This document shows, in pieces, positions 8,980 to 18,990 of a DNA stretch of 64,000 nucleotides. Position 1 is the stretch's first letter. Each line of letters begins with the position of its first letter. The position numbers and the translations under genes are program-made. The notes under the pieces were generated by a model. That model made no database searches. It was not told where the DNA came from and saw only the letters and a program-made list of their open reading frames with translations. This DNA comes from Pseudorhodobacter aquimaris (GTDB lineage Bacteria; Pseudomonadota; Alphaproteobacteria; Rhodobacterales; Rhodobacteraceae): positions 1-64,000 of the forward strand of contig NZ_LGHS01000070.1 in NCBI RefSeq assembly GCF_001202025.1, written 5' to 3'.

Positions 8980-10128
8980 TTAACCTTTCATCCCTTCCCA
9001 AAATGTTTTCACTTGGGAAAAGAATGTCCGGCCTTCGGGATTATTATCTTCCGACAGCTTTTCAAACTCCCGCAAAAGCTCTTTCTGCTTTCCGGTCAGA
9101 TTAACGGGTGTCTCCACGGCCAGTTCGATCAGCATATCCCCGACGCCGCCGCCACGCAGTGCGGGCATCCCTTTGGAGCGCAACCGCATTTGCTTGCCTG
9201 TCTGGCTGCCACTGGGCACCTTGACGCGGCTCTTGCCGCCGTCAATGGTGGGCACTTCCACTTCGCCACCAAGGGCTGCGGTCGCCATCGTCACAGGAAC
9301 GCGGCAGAAAAGATGCGCGCCTTCACGTTGGAAAATCGCGTGTTCGCGCACTTCGATAAAGATATAAAGATCGCCGGTCGGACCACCCCGCAAACCGGCC
9401 TCACCCTCACCGGCAAGCCGAATGCGCGTACCGGTTTCAACGCCTGCCGGAATATTAACCGAGAGCGCGCGTTCCTGTTCCACCCGTCCTGCGCCTGCAC
9501 ATTTCTTGCAAGGGTTCTTGATGGTCTGACCCATGCCGTTACAGGTGGGGCAGGTACGCTCAACTGTGAAAAAGCCTTGTTGTGCGCGAACTTTCCCCAT
9601 TCCTGAACAGGTCGGGCAAGTGACCGGTTCCGCGCCCCCATCAGCGCCGGTCCCGTGGCAGGAATCGCAGGCGATAGAGGTCGGAACATTAATGGTTTTC
9701 TGAATTCCCGCAAAGGCTTCTTCCAACGTTACCCGCAGGTTATAGCGCAAGTCAGAGCCGCGCTGCGCACGGGACCGCCCGCCACCGCGCTGGCCGCCCA
9801 TGAAATCCCCGAACAGGTCGTCAAACACGTCCGAGAAGGCAGAGGCGAAATCGCCCTGACCGCCCTGCGGGCCACGTCTGCCGCCACCACCGCCCATGCC
9901 ATTCTCAAAGGCGGCATGGCCGTAACGGTCATAGGCTGCTTTCTTGTCTGCATCCTTCAGGATTTCATAAGCCTCGTTCACTTCTTTGAACTGCTCTTCG
10001 GCCTTGGGGTTGTCGGAGTTGCGGTCGGGGTGCAATTCTTTGGCCTTGCGGCGATAGGATTTCTTCAGCTCATCAGCCGAAGCGCCGCGCGAGGCCCCGA
10101 GTACGTCATAATAATCGCGTTTTGCCAT
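8980..10128 (-). CDS. dnaJ: Chaperone protein DnaJ
   Basis: DnaJ (Hsp40) delivers unfolded proteins to DnaK and stimulates its ATPase. The 382 residues show all type I domains in order: J domain at 1-70 with HPD at 33-35; a Gly/Phe-rich stretch at about 75-120 ([12 protein letters not shown]); a zinc-finger region at about 150-215 with four CxxCxGxG repeats ([32 protein letters not shown]); and the C-terminal substrate-binding domain. It follows dnaK on the same strand after 75 bp that contain a long imperfect hairpin, so it is probably co-transcribed from the dnaK heat-shock promoter, possibly at a lower level. Confidence 0.98.
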   Translation of the reverse strand: MAKRDYYDVLGASRGASADELKKSYRRKAKELHPDRNSDNPKAEEQFKEVNEAYEILKDADKKAAYDRYGHAAFENGMGGGGGRRGPQGGQGDFASAFSDVFDDLFGDFMGGQRGGGRSRAQRGSDLRYNLRVTLEEAFAGIQKTINVPTSIACDSCHGTGADGGAEPVTCPTCSGMGKVRAQQGFFTVERTCPTCNGMGQTIKNPCKKCAGAGRVEQERALSVNIPAGVETGTRIRLAGEGEAGLRGGPTGDLYIFIEVREHAIFQREGAHLFCRVPVTMATAALGGEVEVPTIDGGKSRVKVPSGSQTGKQMRLRSKGMPALRGGGVGDMLIELAVETPVNLTGKQKELLREFEKLSEDNNPEGRTFFSQVKTFWEGMKG

Positions 10129-10145
10129 GGCAAACCTCTGCTCAT

Positions 10146-10196
10146 GGAACGGCAGAGGGGCGGCCCGTTGAATTAGGCCGCCCCGTCTGTCGTTCC
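10146..10196 (-). other. Long imperfect hairpin between dnaK and dnaJ
   Basis: On the minus strand GGAACG-CAGA-GGGGCGGCC segments pair with GGCCGCCCC-TCTG-CGTTCC, about 19 paired bases with one mismatch and one bulge, around a loop near TAATTCAACG. There is no T-run after it, so it is more likely an RNA processing or stabilising element, or a leaky attenuator, than a full terminator. Confidence 0.6.
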
Positions 10197-10203
10197 GGCG
10201 GTG

Positions 10204-12111
10204 TTACTTCCGCTTGTTGTCGTCCAGATCTTCGAAATCGGCATCGACGATATCATCATCTACCGGGCGAGCCTCATCCGGGGCTTCCGCACCGTCTTCG
10301 GCCTCTTGGCTGGCCTTATAGATGGCTTCACCGAGCTTCATCGCAGCTTCTGTCAGGTTCTGGATACCGGATTTTATCTTCCCGGCATCTTCCGCCTTGA
10401 GCGCCTCTTCCAAAGGCTGCATCGCCAGTTCGATGGCTTCGACAGTGGACGGATCCACCTTGTCGCCATGCTCGTCCAGCGATTTGCGGGTGGAGTGCAG
10501 CAGGCTTTCGGCCTGGTTGCGGGTTTCCACCAGCTCGCGGCGTTCCTTATCGGATTCGGCGTTCGCTTCGGCGTCTTTCACCATTTGCTCGATATCGCTA
10601 TCGGACAGACCACCCGAGGCCTGGATGGTGATGTTCTGCGCCTTGCCGGTGCCTTTATCTTTGGCGCCAACGGACACAATGCCGTTTGCGTCAATGTCAA
10701 AGGTCACCTCGATCTGTGGCATCCCACGTGGTGCGGGTGGGATATCTTCCAGATTAAACTGGCCGAGGATCTTGTTGTCCGCAGCCATCTCACGCTCACC
10801 CTGGAACACGCGGATCGTCACTGCGTTCTGGTTATCCTCGGCGGTAGAGAAGACCTGAGACTTCTTGGTCGGAATGGTTGTGTTCCGGTCAATCAGACGG
10901 GTGAACACGCCACCAAGGGTTTCGATACCAAGCGAAAGCGGGGTCACGTCGAGCAGTACAACGTCTTTGACGTCACCCTGCAGAACACCGGCCTGAATAG
11001 CCGCGCCCAAGGCCACAACCTCATCAGGGTTCACACCCTTATGCGGTTCCTTACCAAAGAATTTAGTCACCTCTTCGATAACGCGCGGCATACGGGTCAT
11101 ACCACCGACCAGAACCACTTCGTCGATGTCGCCAGTGGACAGGCCGGCATCTTTCAGCGCAGCTTGGCATGGCTTGATCGAGGCTTTGATCAGGTCGCCG
11201 ACCAGCGATTCCAGCTTGGCACGGGTCAGTTTCATAACCATGTGCAGCGGCTGGCCGTCAGAGCCCATAGAGATGAACGGCTGGTTGATCTCTGTCTGCT
11301 GGCTGGAGGAAAGCTCGATCTTCGCTTTTTCAGCAGCTTCCTTCAAACGCTGAAGCGCCATCTTGTCTTTGGTCAGATCAACGCCATGCTCTTTCTTGAA
11401 CTCCTCGGCGAGGTAATTCACGATGCGCATGTCAAAGTCTTCACCGCCAAGGAAAGTGTCGCCGTTGGTCGATTTCACTTCGAACAGACCGTCGTCGATT
11501 TCCAGAATGGTGATATCGAACGTCCCGCCACCAAGGTCATAAACCGCGATCGTACGAGTTTCTTTTTTATCAAGACCATAGGCCAAGGCAGCAGCTGTCG
11601 GTTCGTTGATGATCCGCAACACTTCCAGACCGGCGATGCGGCCTGCGTCCTTGGTAGCCTGACGCTGTGCGTCGTTGAAATAGGCCGGAACCGTGATAAC
11701 GGCTTGCGTCACCTCTTCGCCCAAATAGCTTTCGGCGGTTTCTTTCATCTTGCCCAGAATGAACGCAGAGATCTGGCTTGGCGAATATTTCTCACCGCGC
11801 ACTTGCACCCAAGCGTCACCATTGCCGCCATCGATCAAGTCGTAGGGCAGGTTTTTCTTGTCTTTGGCAACGTGTTTATCGTCAATACGACGACCGACCA
11901 GACGTTTGACGGCAAAGACTGTGTTGGACGGGTTTGTAACAGCCTGACGTTTGGCCGACTGACCCACAAGGCGTTCCGTTTCCGTGAAGCCCACGATGGA
12001 CGGAGTGGTGCGCGCACCTTCGGCGTTTTCAATTACTCGGGGTTGCGAACCATCCATGATAGCGACGCAGGAGTTTGTTGTCCCGAGGTCGATCCCAATG
12101 ATTTTGGCCAT
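10204..12111 (-). CDS. dnaK: Chaperone protein DnaK (Hsp70)
   Basis: DnaK is the ATP-dependent Hsp70 that binds exposed hydrophobic peptides with DnaJ and GrpE. The 635-residue protein starts [18 protein letters not shown] 12111 has GAGG at good spacing, and the open frame upstream to 12183 is not DnaK sequence. The nucleotide-binding domain shows the phosphate loops ([32 protein letters not shown]) to about residue 385. The substrate-binding domain contains [11 protein letters not shown] and the [12 protein letters not shown] region, then the helical lid and the acidic tail ending DLDDNKRK. A sigma-32-like promoter lies about 130 bp upstream. dnaJ follows. Confidence 0.99.
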   Translation of the reverse strand: MAKIIGIDLGTTNSCVAIMDGSQPRVIENAEGARTTPSIVGFTETERLVGQSAKRQAVTNPSNTVFAVKRLVGRRIDDKHVAKDKKNLPYDLIDGGNGDAWVQVRGEKYSPSQISAFILGKMKETAESYLGEEVTQAVITVPAYFNDAQRQATKDAGRIAGLEVLRIINEPTAAALAYGLDKKETRTIAVYDLGGGTFDITILEIDDGLFEVKSTNGDTFLGGEDFDMRIVNYLAEEFKKEHGVDLTKDKMALQRLKEAAEKAKIELSSSQQTEINQPFISMGSDGQPLHMVMKLTRAKLESLVGDLIKASIKPCQAALKDAGLSTGDIDEVVLVGGMTRMPRVIEEVTKFFGKEPHKGVNPDEVVALGAAIQAGVLQGDVKDVVLLDVTPLSLGIETLGGVFTRLIDRNTTIPTKKSQVFSTAEDNQNAVTIRVFQGEREMAADNKILGQFNLEDIPPAPRGMPQIEVTFDIDANGIVSVGAKDKGTGKAQNITIQASGGLSDSDIEQMVKDAEANAESDKERRELVETRNQAESLLHSTRKSLDEHGDKVDPSTVEAIELAMQPLEEALKAEDAGKIKSGIQNLTEAAMKLGEAIYKASQEAEDGAEAPDEARPVDDDIVDADFEDLDDNKRK

Positions 12112-12239
12112 GATAAATACCTCTTCTTCTTCGGCGATGTTGTGGGGGTCAGGCCCGTTATGGCCCCTGATCCCCGATCCCATTTGGTTACGGCCCAGTT
12201 GTTGGCGGCAAACGCGCCGCCTTTTCCGGCTACGCTGGG

Positions 12240-12269
12240 TATATAGGCAGGGTGTTTGCCCCCTGCAAG
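12240..12269 (-). promoter_or_regulatory. RpoH (sigma-32) heat-shock promoter of dnaK
   Basis: On the minus strand CTTG (12269-12266) is followed after 18 bases by CCTATATA (12247-12240). This fits the alphaproteobacterial heat-shock consensus CTTG-N17/18-CYTATNT. It lies about 130 bp upstream of the dnaK start, with the AT-rich -10 in otherwise GC-rich sequence. Confidence 0.75.
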
Positions 12270-12352
12270 CACCCCCCTCGATGGTTTTTCACCTCAATTG
12301 TGGGAAATTGCATCTTGATTGTTAGGGGCGTGCTAAGGAATGCGGGTTTCGG

Positions 12353-12973
12353 TCAGCCCCAGTTATAATTGAAGCTGATGCTGATGCGGTCATCCTCGGC
12401 CATGTTCATCGGCACCTCATGGCGCAGCCAGCTTTCCCACAGCACAATCTCGCCCGGTTCGGGGGTTACAAAGACAAAACTCTGCAACCCTTCGGGGGCG
12501 TCCTTGCTGCGGGTGGGGGCGGCCATCATCATCGGCAGGCGAGGGTCTTCCAGCTTAAGCGCACCGGCCCCCGGCGGCACCGAAACATAGGTCGTGCCGC
12601 TGATCACACTATGGGGGTGGATGTGCGAGGTGTGGATGCCGCCCTCTGGCAGGATGTTGATCCAGATCGAATCCATCTTCAGCTTCTTGCCATCCAGATC
12701 AAAGGCAAGATCCTTGGCAAAGGCGGCGACATGTTTGTCGATCAGCTTGACCAGATCCTTGAACACCGGATCACGCCAGGTCAGATCATCCAGCGAGGCA
12801 TAAGAGGTGTAGCCGGGGAACTTGTTTTCCTCGCACCAGTCCTGCCCGGCGGTATCATCCTCGGCGATGCCAAGGCAGCTGTCCTCCAGTTCCTCGGGGG
12901 TGGGGGCTTTGCCCAGCTCGGACAGGGCGGCGCGGTAAAGGCGGGTGACAAAAAGGCTGTTGATCTGGGGCAT
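12353..12973 (-). CDS. Putative 2OG-Fe(II) oxygenase, TIGR02466-like
   Basis: A 206-residue protein resembling the TIGR02466 family of putative 2-oxoglutarate/Fe(II) dioxygenases. The motif GGIHTSHIHPHSVISGTTYV holds the probable iron-binding histidine and acid-equivalent residues, and the C-terminus (GEIVLWESWLRHEVPMN, then DRISISFNYNWG) carries the distal histidine and the arginine expected to hold 2-oxoglutarate. Residues 1-12 of the longer open frame are dropped: MPQINSLF at 12973 has AAGGAC six bases upstream. The substrate is not known for this family. It follows pyrF on the same strand by 16 bp and may be co-transcribed with it. Confidence 0.8.
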   Translation of the reverse strand: MPQINSLFVTRLYRAALSELGKAPTPEELEDSCLGIAEDDTAGQDWCEENKFPGYTSYASLDDLTWRDPVFKDLVKLIDKHVAAFAKDLAFDLDGKKLKMDSIWINILPEGGIHTSHIHPHSVISGTTYVSVPPGAGALKLEDPRLPMMMAAPTRSKDAPEGLQSFVFVTPEPGEIVLWESWLRHEVPMNMAEDDRISISFNYNWG

Positions 12974-12989
12974 GTCGTTGTCCTTGAAA

Positions 12990-13685
12990 TTAGCGGGCAG
13001 GCAATTCACCCAAGAGCGTTTGCGCGGCTTTGCGCGGATCGGGGTCTTGCCAGATCGGGCGACCGACGACGATATGATCGGCCCCTGCCGAGATCGCGCT
13101 GGCGGGGGTGGCGATGCGTTTCTGGTCGTTGCTGGCCGCCCCTGCGGGACGCACGCCCGGGGTGACGATCAGGCGGCCGTTCGCCACAGGCAGCGCGCGG
13201 ATCAAGGCGGCCTCATGGGGGCTGGCGATGACACCATCGGCACCGGCCTCCAGCGCGGTATGGGCGCGCTCCAGCGTAATCTGGCCGATGTCGCCCGATT
13301 TGATCAGGTTTGCATCCAGATCGGCGCGGTCAAGCGACGTCAAGATGGTCACGCCCAGAATTTTCAGATTGGTGCCGGCAGCGCCCTCTTTGGCGGCGCG
13401 CACCACTTGCGGGTCACCGTGAACGGTCAGGAAATCGAGGTCATATTGGGCAATGCCGCGCACCGCCGCCTCAACCGTGGCCCCGATGTCAAAGAACTTC
13501 ATGTCCAGAAAGATACGCTTGCCATGTTCCTGTTTCAGCTCATTGGCCAACGCCAGCCCGCCGCCGGTCAGCATGCCAAGGCCGATCTTGTAAAATGACA
13601 CGGCATCCCCAATCTGGCGCGCAATTTCCAACCCTTGCACGACATTCGCCACATCTAGTGCAACGATCAAACGATCATCGGCCAT
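12990..13685 (-). CDS. pyrF: Orotidine 5'-phosphate decarboxylase
   Basis: PyrF makes UMP from orotidine 5'-phosphate, the last step of UMP synthesis. The 231-residue TIM barrel has the catalytic pattern DxKxxDI in FLDMKFFDIGATV at about residue 60, the N-terminal IVALDV strand and the phosphate-binding end IVVGRPIW. ATG 13685 is chosen over 13688 because AAGGGG sits at better spacing and family members start MADDRLIVALD-like. It precedes the 2OG-Fe oxygenase-like gene by 16 bp. Divergent from the unknown gene at 13817 across about 130 bp. Confidence 0.96.
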   Translation of the reverse strand: MADDRLIVALDVANVVQGLEIARQIGDAVSFYKIGLGMLTGGGLALANELKQEHGKRIFLDMKFFDIGATVEAAVRGIAQYDLDFLTVHGDPQVVRAAKEGAAGTNLKILGVTILTSLDRADLDANLIKSGDIGQITLERAHTALEAGADGVIASPHEAALIRALPVANGRLIVTPGVRPAGAASNDQKRIATPASAISAGADHIVVGRPIWQDPDPRKAAQTLLGELPAR

Positions 13686-13816
13686 CATAATCCCCTTATC
13701 CTTCGCAAAACCGCTGCGTGATGGGCGCTAAACGGCGGCCTGTCAAGCGTGCCGCATTGACTTGGGGCGCATTGGCGGGCTTGGATTGTTGCAAAATCAA
13801 AATGATAAGGCGCATT

Positions 13817-14590
13817 ATGCAAATCTCGCTCGAATTTGAACGCCCCGAGGATGGGCCGACCTCTGGTCCCGTCACTGTTGGTTGGTTTTTGACCAAGGAC
13901 AAGGGTGCCGTGCTCTATGATCCACCAGAGCGGATGATCATGCGGCAGACCAACAAGAAACATGCGAAATCGGCCAGCCGTTGCCCCGCGGTGGTGCAGA
14001 TGGAAAGCCGCTATTTCGTGGTGAATTGCCCGTTTGATCTGCATATTGGTTTCGGGCGTGATGAGAAGGGTAAGCCGCATCTGATCAACCGTGCGGGGAC
14101 AGGATCCTCTATCCGGTCGAACAAGATTTCCGAGGTGACGGTGATGGTGAATGAGGCCGAGTGGCGCTATCCCGACAGGCCGACGGTGCAGCTGATGCTG
14201 CCCTATTGTTTTATCGCGGATGAAACCGTCTATGTCACCCAGCTTGGCACCTTTGCGCATTACCGCCCCGACCCGCTGCCCGGAACGATTTTCGGCGGGC
14301 GCTATCCGCTGAACCTGTGGCCGCGGCCGTTGATGTGGGCGTTTGAATGGCATGACACCTCCAAGGATCTGATCCTGCGCCGGGGTGAGCCGCTGTTTTA
14401 TTGCCAGTTTGAGGCAAACGGCCCCGACCGCCCCGTGCAACTGGTCGAGGCCGAGCGCACCCCCGAGCTTGAAGCCTATATGGAGAAAATCTCGGGGGCG
14501 GTGAATTATGTGAACCAGACCTTCAGCCTGTTCAAAGCCGCCGAGGCGATGCGCCCTGAAAAGCTGTTTAAACCTAAGGTGCGGGGGTAG
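13817..14590 (+). CDS. Conserved protein of unknown function (possibly DUF6065)
   Basis: A 257-residue soluble protein with no signal peptide, starting MQISLEFERPEDGPTSGPV. I believe it belongs to the family named DUF6065, but that is from memory. Conserved-looking stretches include PPERMIMRQTNKKHA, NCPFDLHIGF, PYCFIADETVYVTQLG and PLMWAFEWHD. The His/Asp-rich central part suggests a beta-sandwich or cupin-like fold, which is inference only. ATG 13817 has AAGG seven bases upstream; an upstream in-frame extension to 13718 looks untranslated. It is divergent from pyrF and the 2OG-Fe oxygenase-like gene and precedes clpB, which has its own promoter. Confidence 0.75.
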   Translation: MQISLEFERPEDGPTSGPVTVGWFLTKDKGAVLYDPPERMIMRQTNKKHAKSASRCPAVVQMESRYFVVNCPFDLHIGFGRDEKGKPHLINRAGTGSSIRSNKISEVTVMVNEAEWRYPDRPTVQLMLPYCFIADETVYVTQLGTFAHYRPDPLPGTIFGGRYPLNLWPRPLMWAFEWHDTSKDLILRRGEPLFYCQFEANGPDRPVQLVEAERTPELEAYMEKISGAVNYVNQTFSLFKAAEAMRPEKLFKPKVRG

Positions 14591-14628
14591 GGGCGTGAAA
14601 AATTTTGGCCTCATAACCGTTGCAAATG

Positions 14629-14657
14629 CTTGAAAAGCCAAGGGGCACCCCCCAAAT
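14629..14657 (+). promoter_or_regulatory. RpoH (sigma-32) heat-shock promoter of clpB
   Basis: CTTGAAA at 14629-14635 and CCCCAAAT at 14650-14657 are separated by 14 bases. The -35 matches the sigma-32 consensus CTTGAAA exactly and the -10 resembles CCCCATNT with one mismatch. It lies 84 bp upstream of the clpB start. Confidence 0.7.
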
Positions 14658-14740
14658 TTAACCTGAGGCCCGAAACTGGGGGTGTGCCGTAATCGGGCAC
14701 CCAAAACGCCGGGCGCTTTGTCAGAAAAAGGAGAATACCG

Positions 14741-17353
14741 ATGAACCTAGAAAAGTTCACGGAGCGGTCGCGCGGCTTTTTGCAAGCCGCCCAAACTATC
14801 GCCATGCGTGAAAGCCACCAACGGCTTGCCCCCGAACATTTGCTCAAGGCCCTGATGGACGATGATCAGGGTATGGCGTCCAACCTGATCGGCCGTGCGG
14901 GCGGGGATCCTGCGCGCGTCGTGCAGACACTTGACCTGTCGATCGGGAAAATATCCAAAGTGTCGGGCGATGCGCAGCCCTATATGGACCCGTCGACCGC
15001 ACGGGTGCTGGATGAGGCCGAAAAGCTGGCCAAGAAGGCGGGCGACAGCTTTGTCCCGGTGGAACGGATTTTGATGGCGCTGGCCATGACCAATACCAAC
15101 GCCAAGGATGCGCTGGTGGCGGGTGGGATCAATGCCCAGAACCTGAACGCCGCAATCAATGATATTCGCAAAGGCCGCACCGCCGATAGCGCGAGCGCCG
15201 AAGACAGCTATGAAGCGCTGGAGAAATACGCACGCGACCTGACCCAAGCGGCGCGTGACGGCAAGATCGACCCGATCATCGGTCGGGATGAGGAAATCCG
15301 CCGCACGATGCAGGTGCTTTCGCGGCGCTCCAAGAACAACCCCGTCCTTATCGGGGAACCGGGCGTGGGTAAAACCGCGATTGCCGAGGGCTTGGCCCTG
15401 CGCATTATTGACGGCGATGTGCCGGAATCCTTGCGCAACAAGCGGCTGATGGCGCTGGATATGGGCGCGCTGATTGCCGGCGCGAAATACCGTGGTGAGT
15501 TTGAGGAACGCCTCAAGGCCATCCTCAAGGAAATCGAGGCCGCCGCCGGTGAGGTGATCTTGTTTATTGACGAGATGCACACGCTTGTGGGTGCGGGCAA
15601 GTCGGATGGCGCGATGGATGCGGCCAACCTGATCAAACCTGCCCTGGCGCGCGGTGAGCTTCACTGTGTCGGTGCCACCACGCTGGATGAATACCGCAAA
15701 TATGTGGAAAAAGACGCGGCGCTTGCCCGTCGTTTCCAACCTGTCATGGTGACGGAGCCAACGGTAGAGGACACGATCTCTATCCTGCGCGGTATCAAGG
15801 ATAAATACGAGATGCACCACGGTGTGCGGATCTCTGACAGTGCCTTGGTGGCTGCGGCCACGCTTTCGCACCGCTATATCACCGACCGTTTCCTGCCCGA
15901 TAAGGCGATCGACCTTGTGGATGAGGCCGCAAGCCGTCTGCGCATGGAAGTGGACAGCAAGCCCGAAGAGCTGGACCAGCTTGACCGTCAGATCCTGCAA
16001 TTGCAGATCGAGGCAGAGGCCCTGAAAAAAGAGGATGACGCGGCATCGAAAGACCGTCTTGAAAAGCTGGAAAAAGAGCTGGCTGATCTGATGGAGCAAT
16101 CCGACGGGCTGACGGCGAAATGGCAGGCCGAACGCGACAAGATGGAATCGGGTCGTGACCTGAAGGAAAAGCTGGACCGGGCGCGTGCCGATCTGGACGC
16201 GGCAAAACGCGAAGGCAATCTGGCCAAGGCGGGGGAGCTGTCTTATGGCATCATCCCGCAGCTTGAAAAGCAATTGGCCGACTCCGAGGGCATGGAAACC
16301 GATGCGCTGGTCTCTGAGGCCGTGCGCCCCGAGCAGATTGCTGAGGTGGTGGAACGCTGGACCGGTATCCCGACCACCAAGATGCTGGAAGGTGAGCGTG
16401 AGAAGCTCTTGAAGATGGAAGAGGAGCTTGGCAAACGGGTGATCGGGCAGGCACAAGCCGTCAAGGCGGTGGCCGATTCGGTGCGCCGTTCGCGGGCCGG
16501 GCTGAACGACGAGAACCGTCCGCTGGGGTCCTTCTTGTTCCTCGGGCCAACCGGCGTCGGGAAAACCGAGCTGACCAAGGCCGTGGCGGAATATCTCTTT
16601 GATGACGATCAGGCCATGGTGCGGATCGATATGTCCGAATTCATGGAGAAACACGCGGTGAGCCGTCTGATCGGTGCCCCTCCCGGCTATGTCGGTTATG
16701 ACGAGGGCGGGGTTCTGACCGAGGCTGTTCGACGCCGCCCATATCAGGTCGTGCTGTTTGACGAGGTGGAAAAGGCCCATCCAGACGTGTTCAACGTGCT
16801 GTTGCAGGTTCTGGATGACGGCGTCCTGACGGACGGCCAAGGCCGGACGGTGGATTTCAAGCAAACGCTGATTATCCTGACGTCGAACCTTGGCGCCGTG
16901 GCCCTTAGCCAGCTTCCCGATGGGGCCGATCCGGCACCGGCACGGGCGCAGGTGATGGAGGCGGTGCGCAGCCACTTCCGGCCGGAGTTCCTGAACCGTC
17001 TGGATGAAACCATCATCTTTGACCGTCTTGCACGCAAGGATATGGCGGGCATCGTGACGATCCAGATGAAACGTCTGGAGAACCGGCTTGCCAGCCGCAA
17101 GATCACGCTGGATCTGGATCAGGCCGCACTCGATTGGCTGGCCGATGAGGGCTATGATCCGGTGTTCGGGGCACGGCCTTTGAAACGGGTTATTCAGCAC
17201 AGCCTGCAAAACCCGCTTGCCGAGATGATCCTGGCGGGTGAGGTGATGGACGGTGCTACGGTCAAGGTGTCGGCCAGCGAGGAAGGCTTGTTGATCGGGG
17301 ATCGCATCAGCGCCTCCCGGCGTGAAAAGCCCCAGATCGCGGCGGTCCATTAA
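14741..17353 (+). CDS. clpB: ATP-dependent disaggregase ClpB
   Basis: ClpB is the Hsp100 hexamer that pulls proteins out of aggregates together with DnaK/DnaJ. The 870-residue protein has the Clp N domain (1-145), AAA module 1 with Walker [11 protein letters not shown], a long coiled-coil middle domain rich in Glu/Lys (about 405-525), and AAA module 2 with [10 protein letters not shown] and [20 protein letters not shown]. The middle domain marks ClpB rather than ClpA or ClpC. The ATG follows AAAAGGAGAATACCG, a strong ribosome binding site. A sigma-32-like promoter lies upstream and a perfect hairpin terminator follows. Confidence 0.99.
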   Translation: MNLEKFTERSRGFLQAAQTIAMRESHQRLAPEHLLKALMDDDQGMASNLIGRAGGDPARVVQTLDLSIGKISKVSGDAQPYMDPSTARVLDEAEKLAKKAGDSFVPVERILMALAMTNTNAKDALVAGGINAQNLNAAINDIRKGRTADSASAEDSYEALEKYARDLTQAARDGKIDPIIGRDEEIRRTMQVLSRRSKNNPVLIGEPGVGKTAIAEGLALRIIDGDVPESLRNKRLMALDMGALIAGAKYRGEFEERLKAILKEIEAAAGEVILFIDEMHTLVGAGKSDGAMDAANLIKPALARGELHCVGATTLDEYRKYVEKDAALARRFQPVMVTEPTVEDTISILRGIKDKYEMHHGVRISDSALVAAATLSHRYITDRFLPDKAIDLVDEAASRLRMEVDSKPEELDQLDRQILQLQIEAEALKKEDDAASKDRLEKLEKELADLMEQSDGLTAKWQAERDKMESGRDLKEKLDRARADLDAAKREGNLAKAGELSYGIIPQLEKQLADSEGMETDALVSEAVRPEQIAEVVERWTGIPTTKMLEGEREKLLKMEEELGKRVIGQAQAVKAVADSVRRSRAGLNDENRPLGSFLFLGPTGVGKTELTKAVAEYLFDDDQAMVRIDMSEFMEKHAVSRLIGAPPGYVGYDEGGVLTEAVRRRPYQVVLFDEVEKAHPDVFNVLLQVLDDGVLTDGQGRTVDFKQTLIILTSNLGAVALSQLPDGADPAPARAQVMEAVRSHFRPEFLNRLDETIIFDRLARKDMAGIVTIQMKRLENRLASRKITLDLDQAALDWLADEGYDPVFGARPLKRVIQHSLQNPLAEMILAGEVMDGATVKVSASEEGLLIGDRISASRREKPQIAAVH

Positions 17354-17363
17354 TCGCCCAAAA

Positions 17364-17395
17364 CCAAAGCCCCGGCCAATTGGTTGGGGCTTTGG
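17364..17395. terminator. Bidirectional terminator between clpB and the amidohydrolase gene
   Basis: CCAAAGCCCC (17364-17373) pairs with GGGGCTTTGG (17386-17395), a perfect 10-bp stem. It sits between two convergent genes, ending 2 bp before the stop codon of the minus-strand gene, and can serve both. Confidence 0.8.
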
Positions 17396-17397
17396 CC

Positions 17398-18252
17398 TTA
17401 TTCGGCGGCCATCGGAATATCCTGTGCCGTGCCGGTGATCCGCGAAATCACGCCCGAGATCAGCCGCTGGAACTCCCGGAAATCGGGGCGGAGGGTGACG
17501 CGCGCCTCATCGAGGTAGAGCCTGCGATCAATTTCCACCTGCACCACATGCTGCCCGCGCGACGGGCGACCGTAAGCCTGCGCGATATAGGCCCCGGCAA
17601 AGGGCGCATTGCGGGCGACGCGCAAACCTGCATCAACAAAAGCCGCCTCAATCATCGTGACCACGCTATTGCCGGCTGCTGCCCCGAAGCGGTCTCCCAG
17701 AACGACATCGGGCAGGGGGCCGTTGATGCGGCTGTGGTTCTCGATCGCGTCATGCGGCATGGAATGGCAATCAATCAAGACTGCCTCGCCAAAGGTTTTT
17801 GTCGTCTCGCGCATGAGGCTGCGCAATTGTTGGTGATAGGGCTGCCAATAACGAAGCAGTCGGTCATCGGCATCGGCGCGGGTGATTCGGCCGGCATAGA
17901 TATGTCGCCCAGCAGCGACAACACGCGGCACCACACCAAGCCCAGCCAGAACACGCGGATTATGCGGGCTGCGCGGTGCATTTTCAATCAGGGCGTGGTC
18001 CAGCTCATCCTGCGCGCGGTTCAGGTCCAGATAGGCGCGCGGTGCAGATGCGGTCAACAATGGCGCGCCATGCGCAGGGGCATCGGCAAACAGCAGATCG
18101 ACAAAAGCATCCTCGGAAGACCGTAACGCAAGGGCGTTAAGGCGGCTTTGCCCCTTGAACGTGGATATATAATCCCGCCCACTATGGGGCGAGGAAAAGA
18201 CAAAAGCTGTGCGCTGCACCTTTGGGCGGTAAAGATTATATGCGTCCGTCAC
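17398..18252 (-). CDS. N-formylglutamate amidohydrolase family protein
   Basis: A 284-residue protein of the N-formylglutamate amidohydrolase (FGase) family. Characteristic segments are VFSSPHSGRDY near residue 18, which carries a metal-binding histidine, SAPRAYLDLNRAQDELD, and VLIDCHSMPHDA with further metal ligands. The best-known relatives release formate from N-formylglutamate in histidine degradation, but no hut genes are nearby, so the substrate is open. The start is a GTG at 18252 with GGGGGAA upstream. It is convergent with clpB, sharing the terminator. Confidence 0.85.
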   Translation of the reverse strand: MTDAYNLYRPKVQRTAFVFSSPHSGRDYISTFKGQSRLNALALRSSEDAFVDLLFADAPAHGAPLLTASAPRAYLDLNRAQDELDHALIENAPRSPHNPRVLAGLGVVPRVVAAGRHIYAGRITRADADDRLLRYWQPYHQQLRSLMRETTKTFGEAVLIDCHSMPHDAIENHSRINGPLPDVVLGDRFGAAAGNSVVTMIEAAFVDAGLRVARNAPFAGAYIAQAYGRPSRGQHVVQVEIDRRLYLDEARVTLRPDFREFQRLISGVISRITGTAQDIPMAAE

Positions 18253-18454
18253 CTGCGGTTCCCCCTTGTCACAACAGGTATAGCCTGCAAATTACATTTG
18301 CCAAATGCCATCAGATAAAAACCTCTTGCACAAAACCACTTGAACATCGCGGCGACTCCTTTTATAGCCCTGCCAACCGACGCGGTTCCGCCCGCGTCCC
18401 TGTCTTTGGAACTTGGGTCAAAGAGGGGTCATGGCGGGATCGCTGCGGCAGCGT

Positions 18455-18529
18455 GGGCGGTTAGCTCAGCGGTAGAGCACTACGTTGACATCGTAGTGGC
18501 CACTGGTTCGATCCCAGTACCGCCCACCA
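18455..18529 (+). tRNA. tRNA-Val (anticodon GAC)
   Basis: A complete cloverleaf of 75 bases including an encoded CCA. The acceptor stem GGGCGGT pairs with ACCGCCC, the D arm is TAGCTCAGCGGTAGAGC, the anticodon stem CTACG/CGTAG encloses TTGACAT so the anticodon is GAC, and the T arm is CTGGTTCGATCCCAG. GAC decodes GUC and GUU. Confidence 0.97.
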
Positions 18530-18628
18530 TTCTTGCCGCCATCACTGGTTGCAGGTTCATCGTCTCCGCATTACGTGGAGGCACCAGAATTTAATCGGCG
18601 CACGCGCGCCGCGACAAGGAGAAGACCC

Positions 18629-18754
18629 ATGAAGGTCAAAAACTCGCTTCGCTCGCTGAAGTTGCGTCACCGCGACTGCCAGGTCGTGCGCCGCAAGGGC
18701 CGCGTCTATGTGATCAACAAGACGCAACGCCGCTTCAAAGCACGTCAGGGCTGA
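18629..18754 (+). CDS. rpmJ: 50S ribosomal protein L36, zinc-free form
   Basis: A 41-residue basic protein, [18 protein letters not shown] then [20 protein letters not shown], the standard alphaproteobacterial L36. It keeps one cysteine only, so it is the form without the four-ligand zinc ribbon. AAGGAGA lies seven to nine bases before the ATG, and a hairpin terminator with a T-run follows 27 bp after the stop. It is 100 bp downstream of tRNA-Val, and reading through from the tRNA is possible. Confidence 0.97.
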   Translation: MKVKNSLRSLKLRHRDCQVVRRKGRVYVINKTQRRFKARQG

Positions 18755-18780
18755 TCCAGCCGACGGTCTTGAACGATTTG

Positions 18781-18815
18781 AAAAACCGCTGATGGGAAAC
18801 CTCGGCGGTTTTTTC
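18781..18815 (+). terminator. rpmJ terminator
   Basis: AAAAACCGC and GCGGTTTTTT form a stem ending in a run of six T, the classic intrinsic terminator, 27 bp after rpmJ. Confidence 0.9.
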
Positions 18816-18990
18816 CTGTGTGCAACGGGGGCGGATGGCAAATTATGCGCTTATCCTGCGACACAAAGCCCCAAGGGGGACTTCACAAGATTGCCAGAAG
18901 CCCAAGATTGGCCTATCTCTACAGGTCAGAATCGCATTCTGCGCAAAAATATAACCACGTGCAGTTACCTACAGGGAAGACATCAGCCGA

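Noticed and set aside
10201-12246. 681-codon open frame on the plus strand opposite dnaK
   Set aside because: Mirror of the dnaK coding sequence caused by codon bias; no ribosome binding site and no family text, while dnaK is certain.
14747-17350. 867-codon open frame on the minus strand opposite clpB
   Set aside because: Antisense shadow of clpB; composition rich in His/Arg/Gln typical of such shadows.
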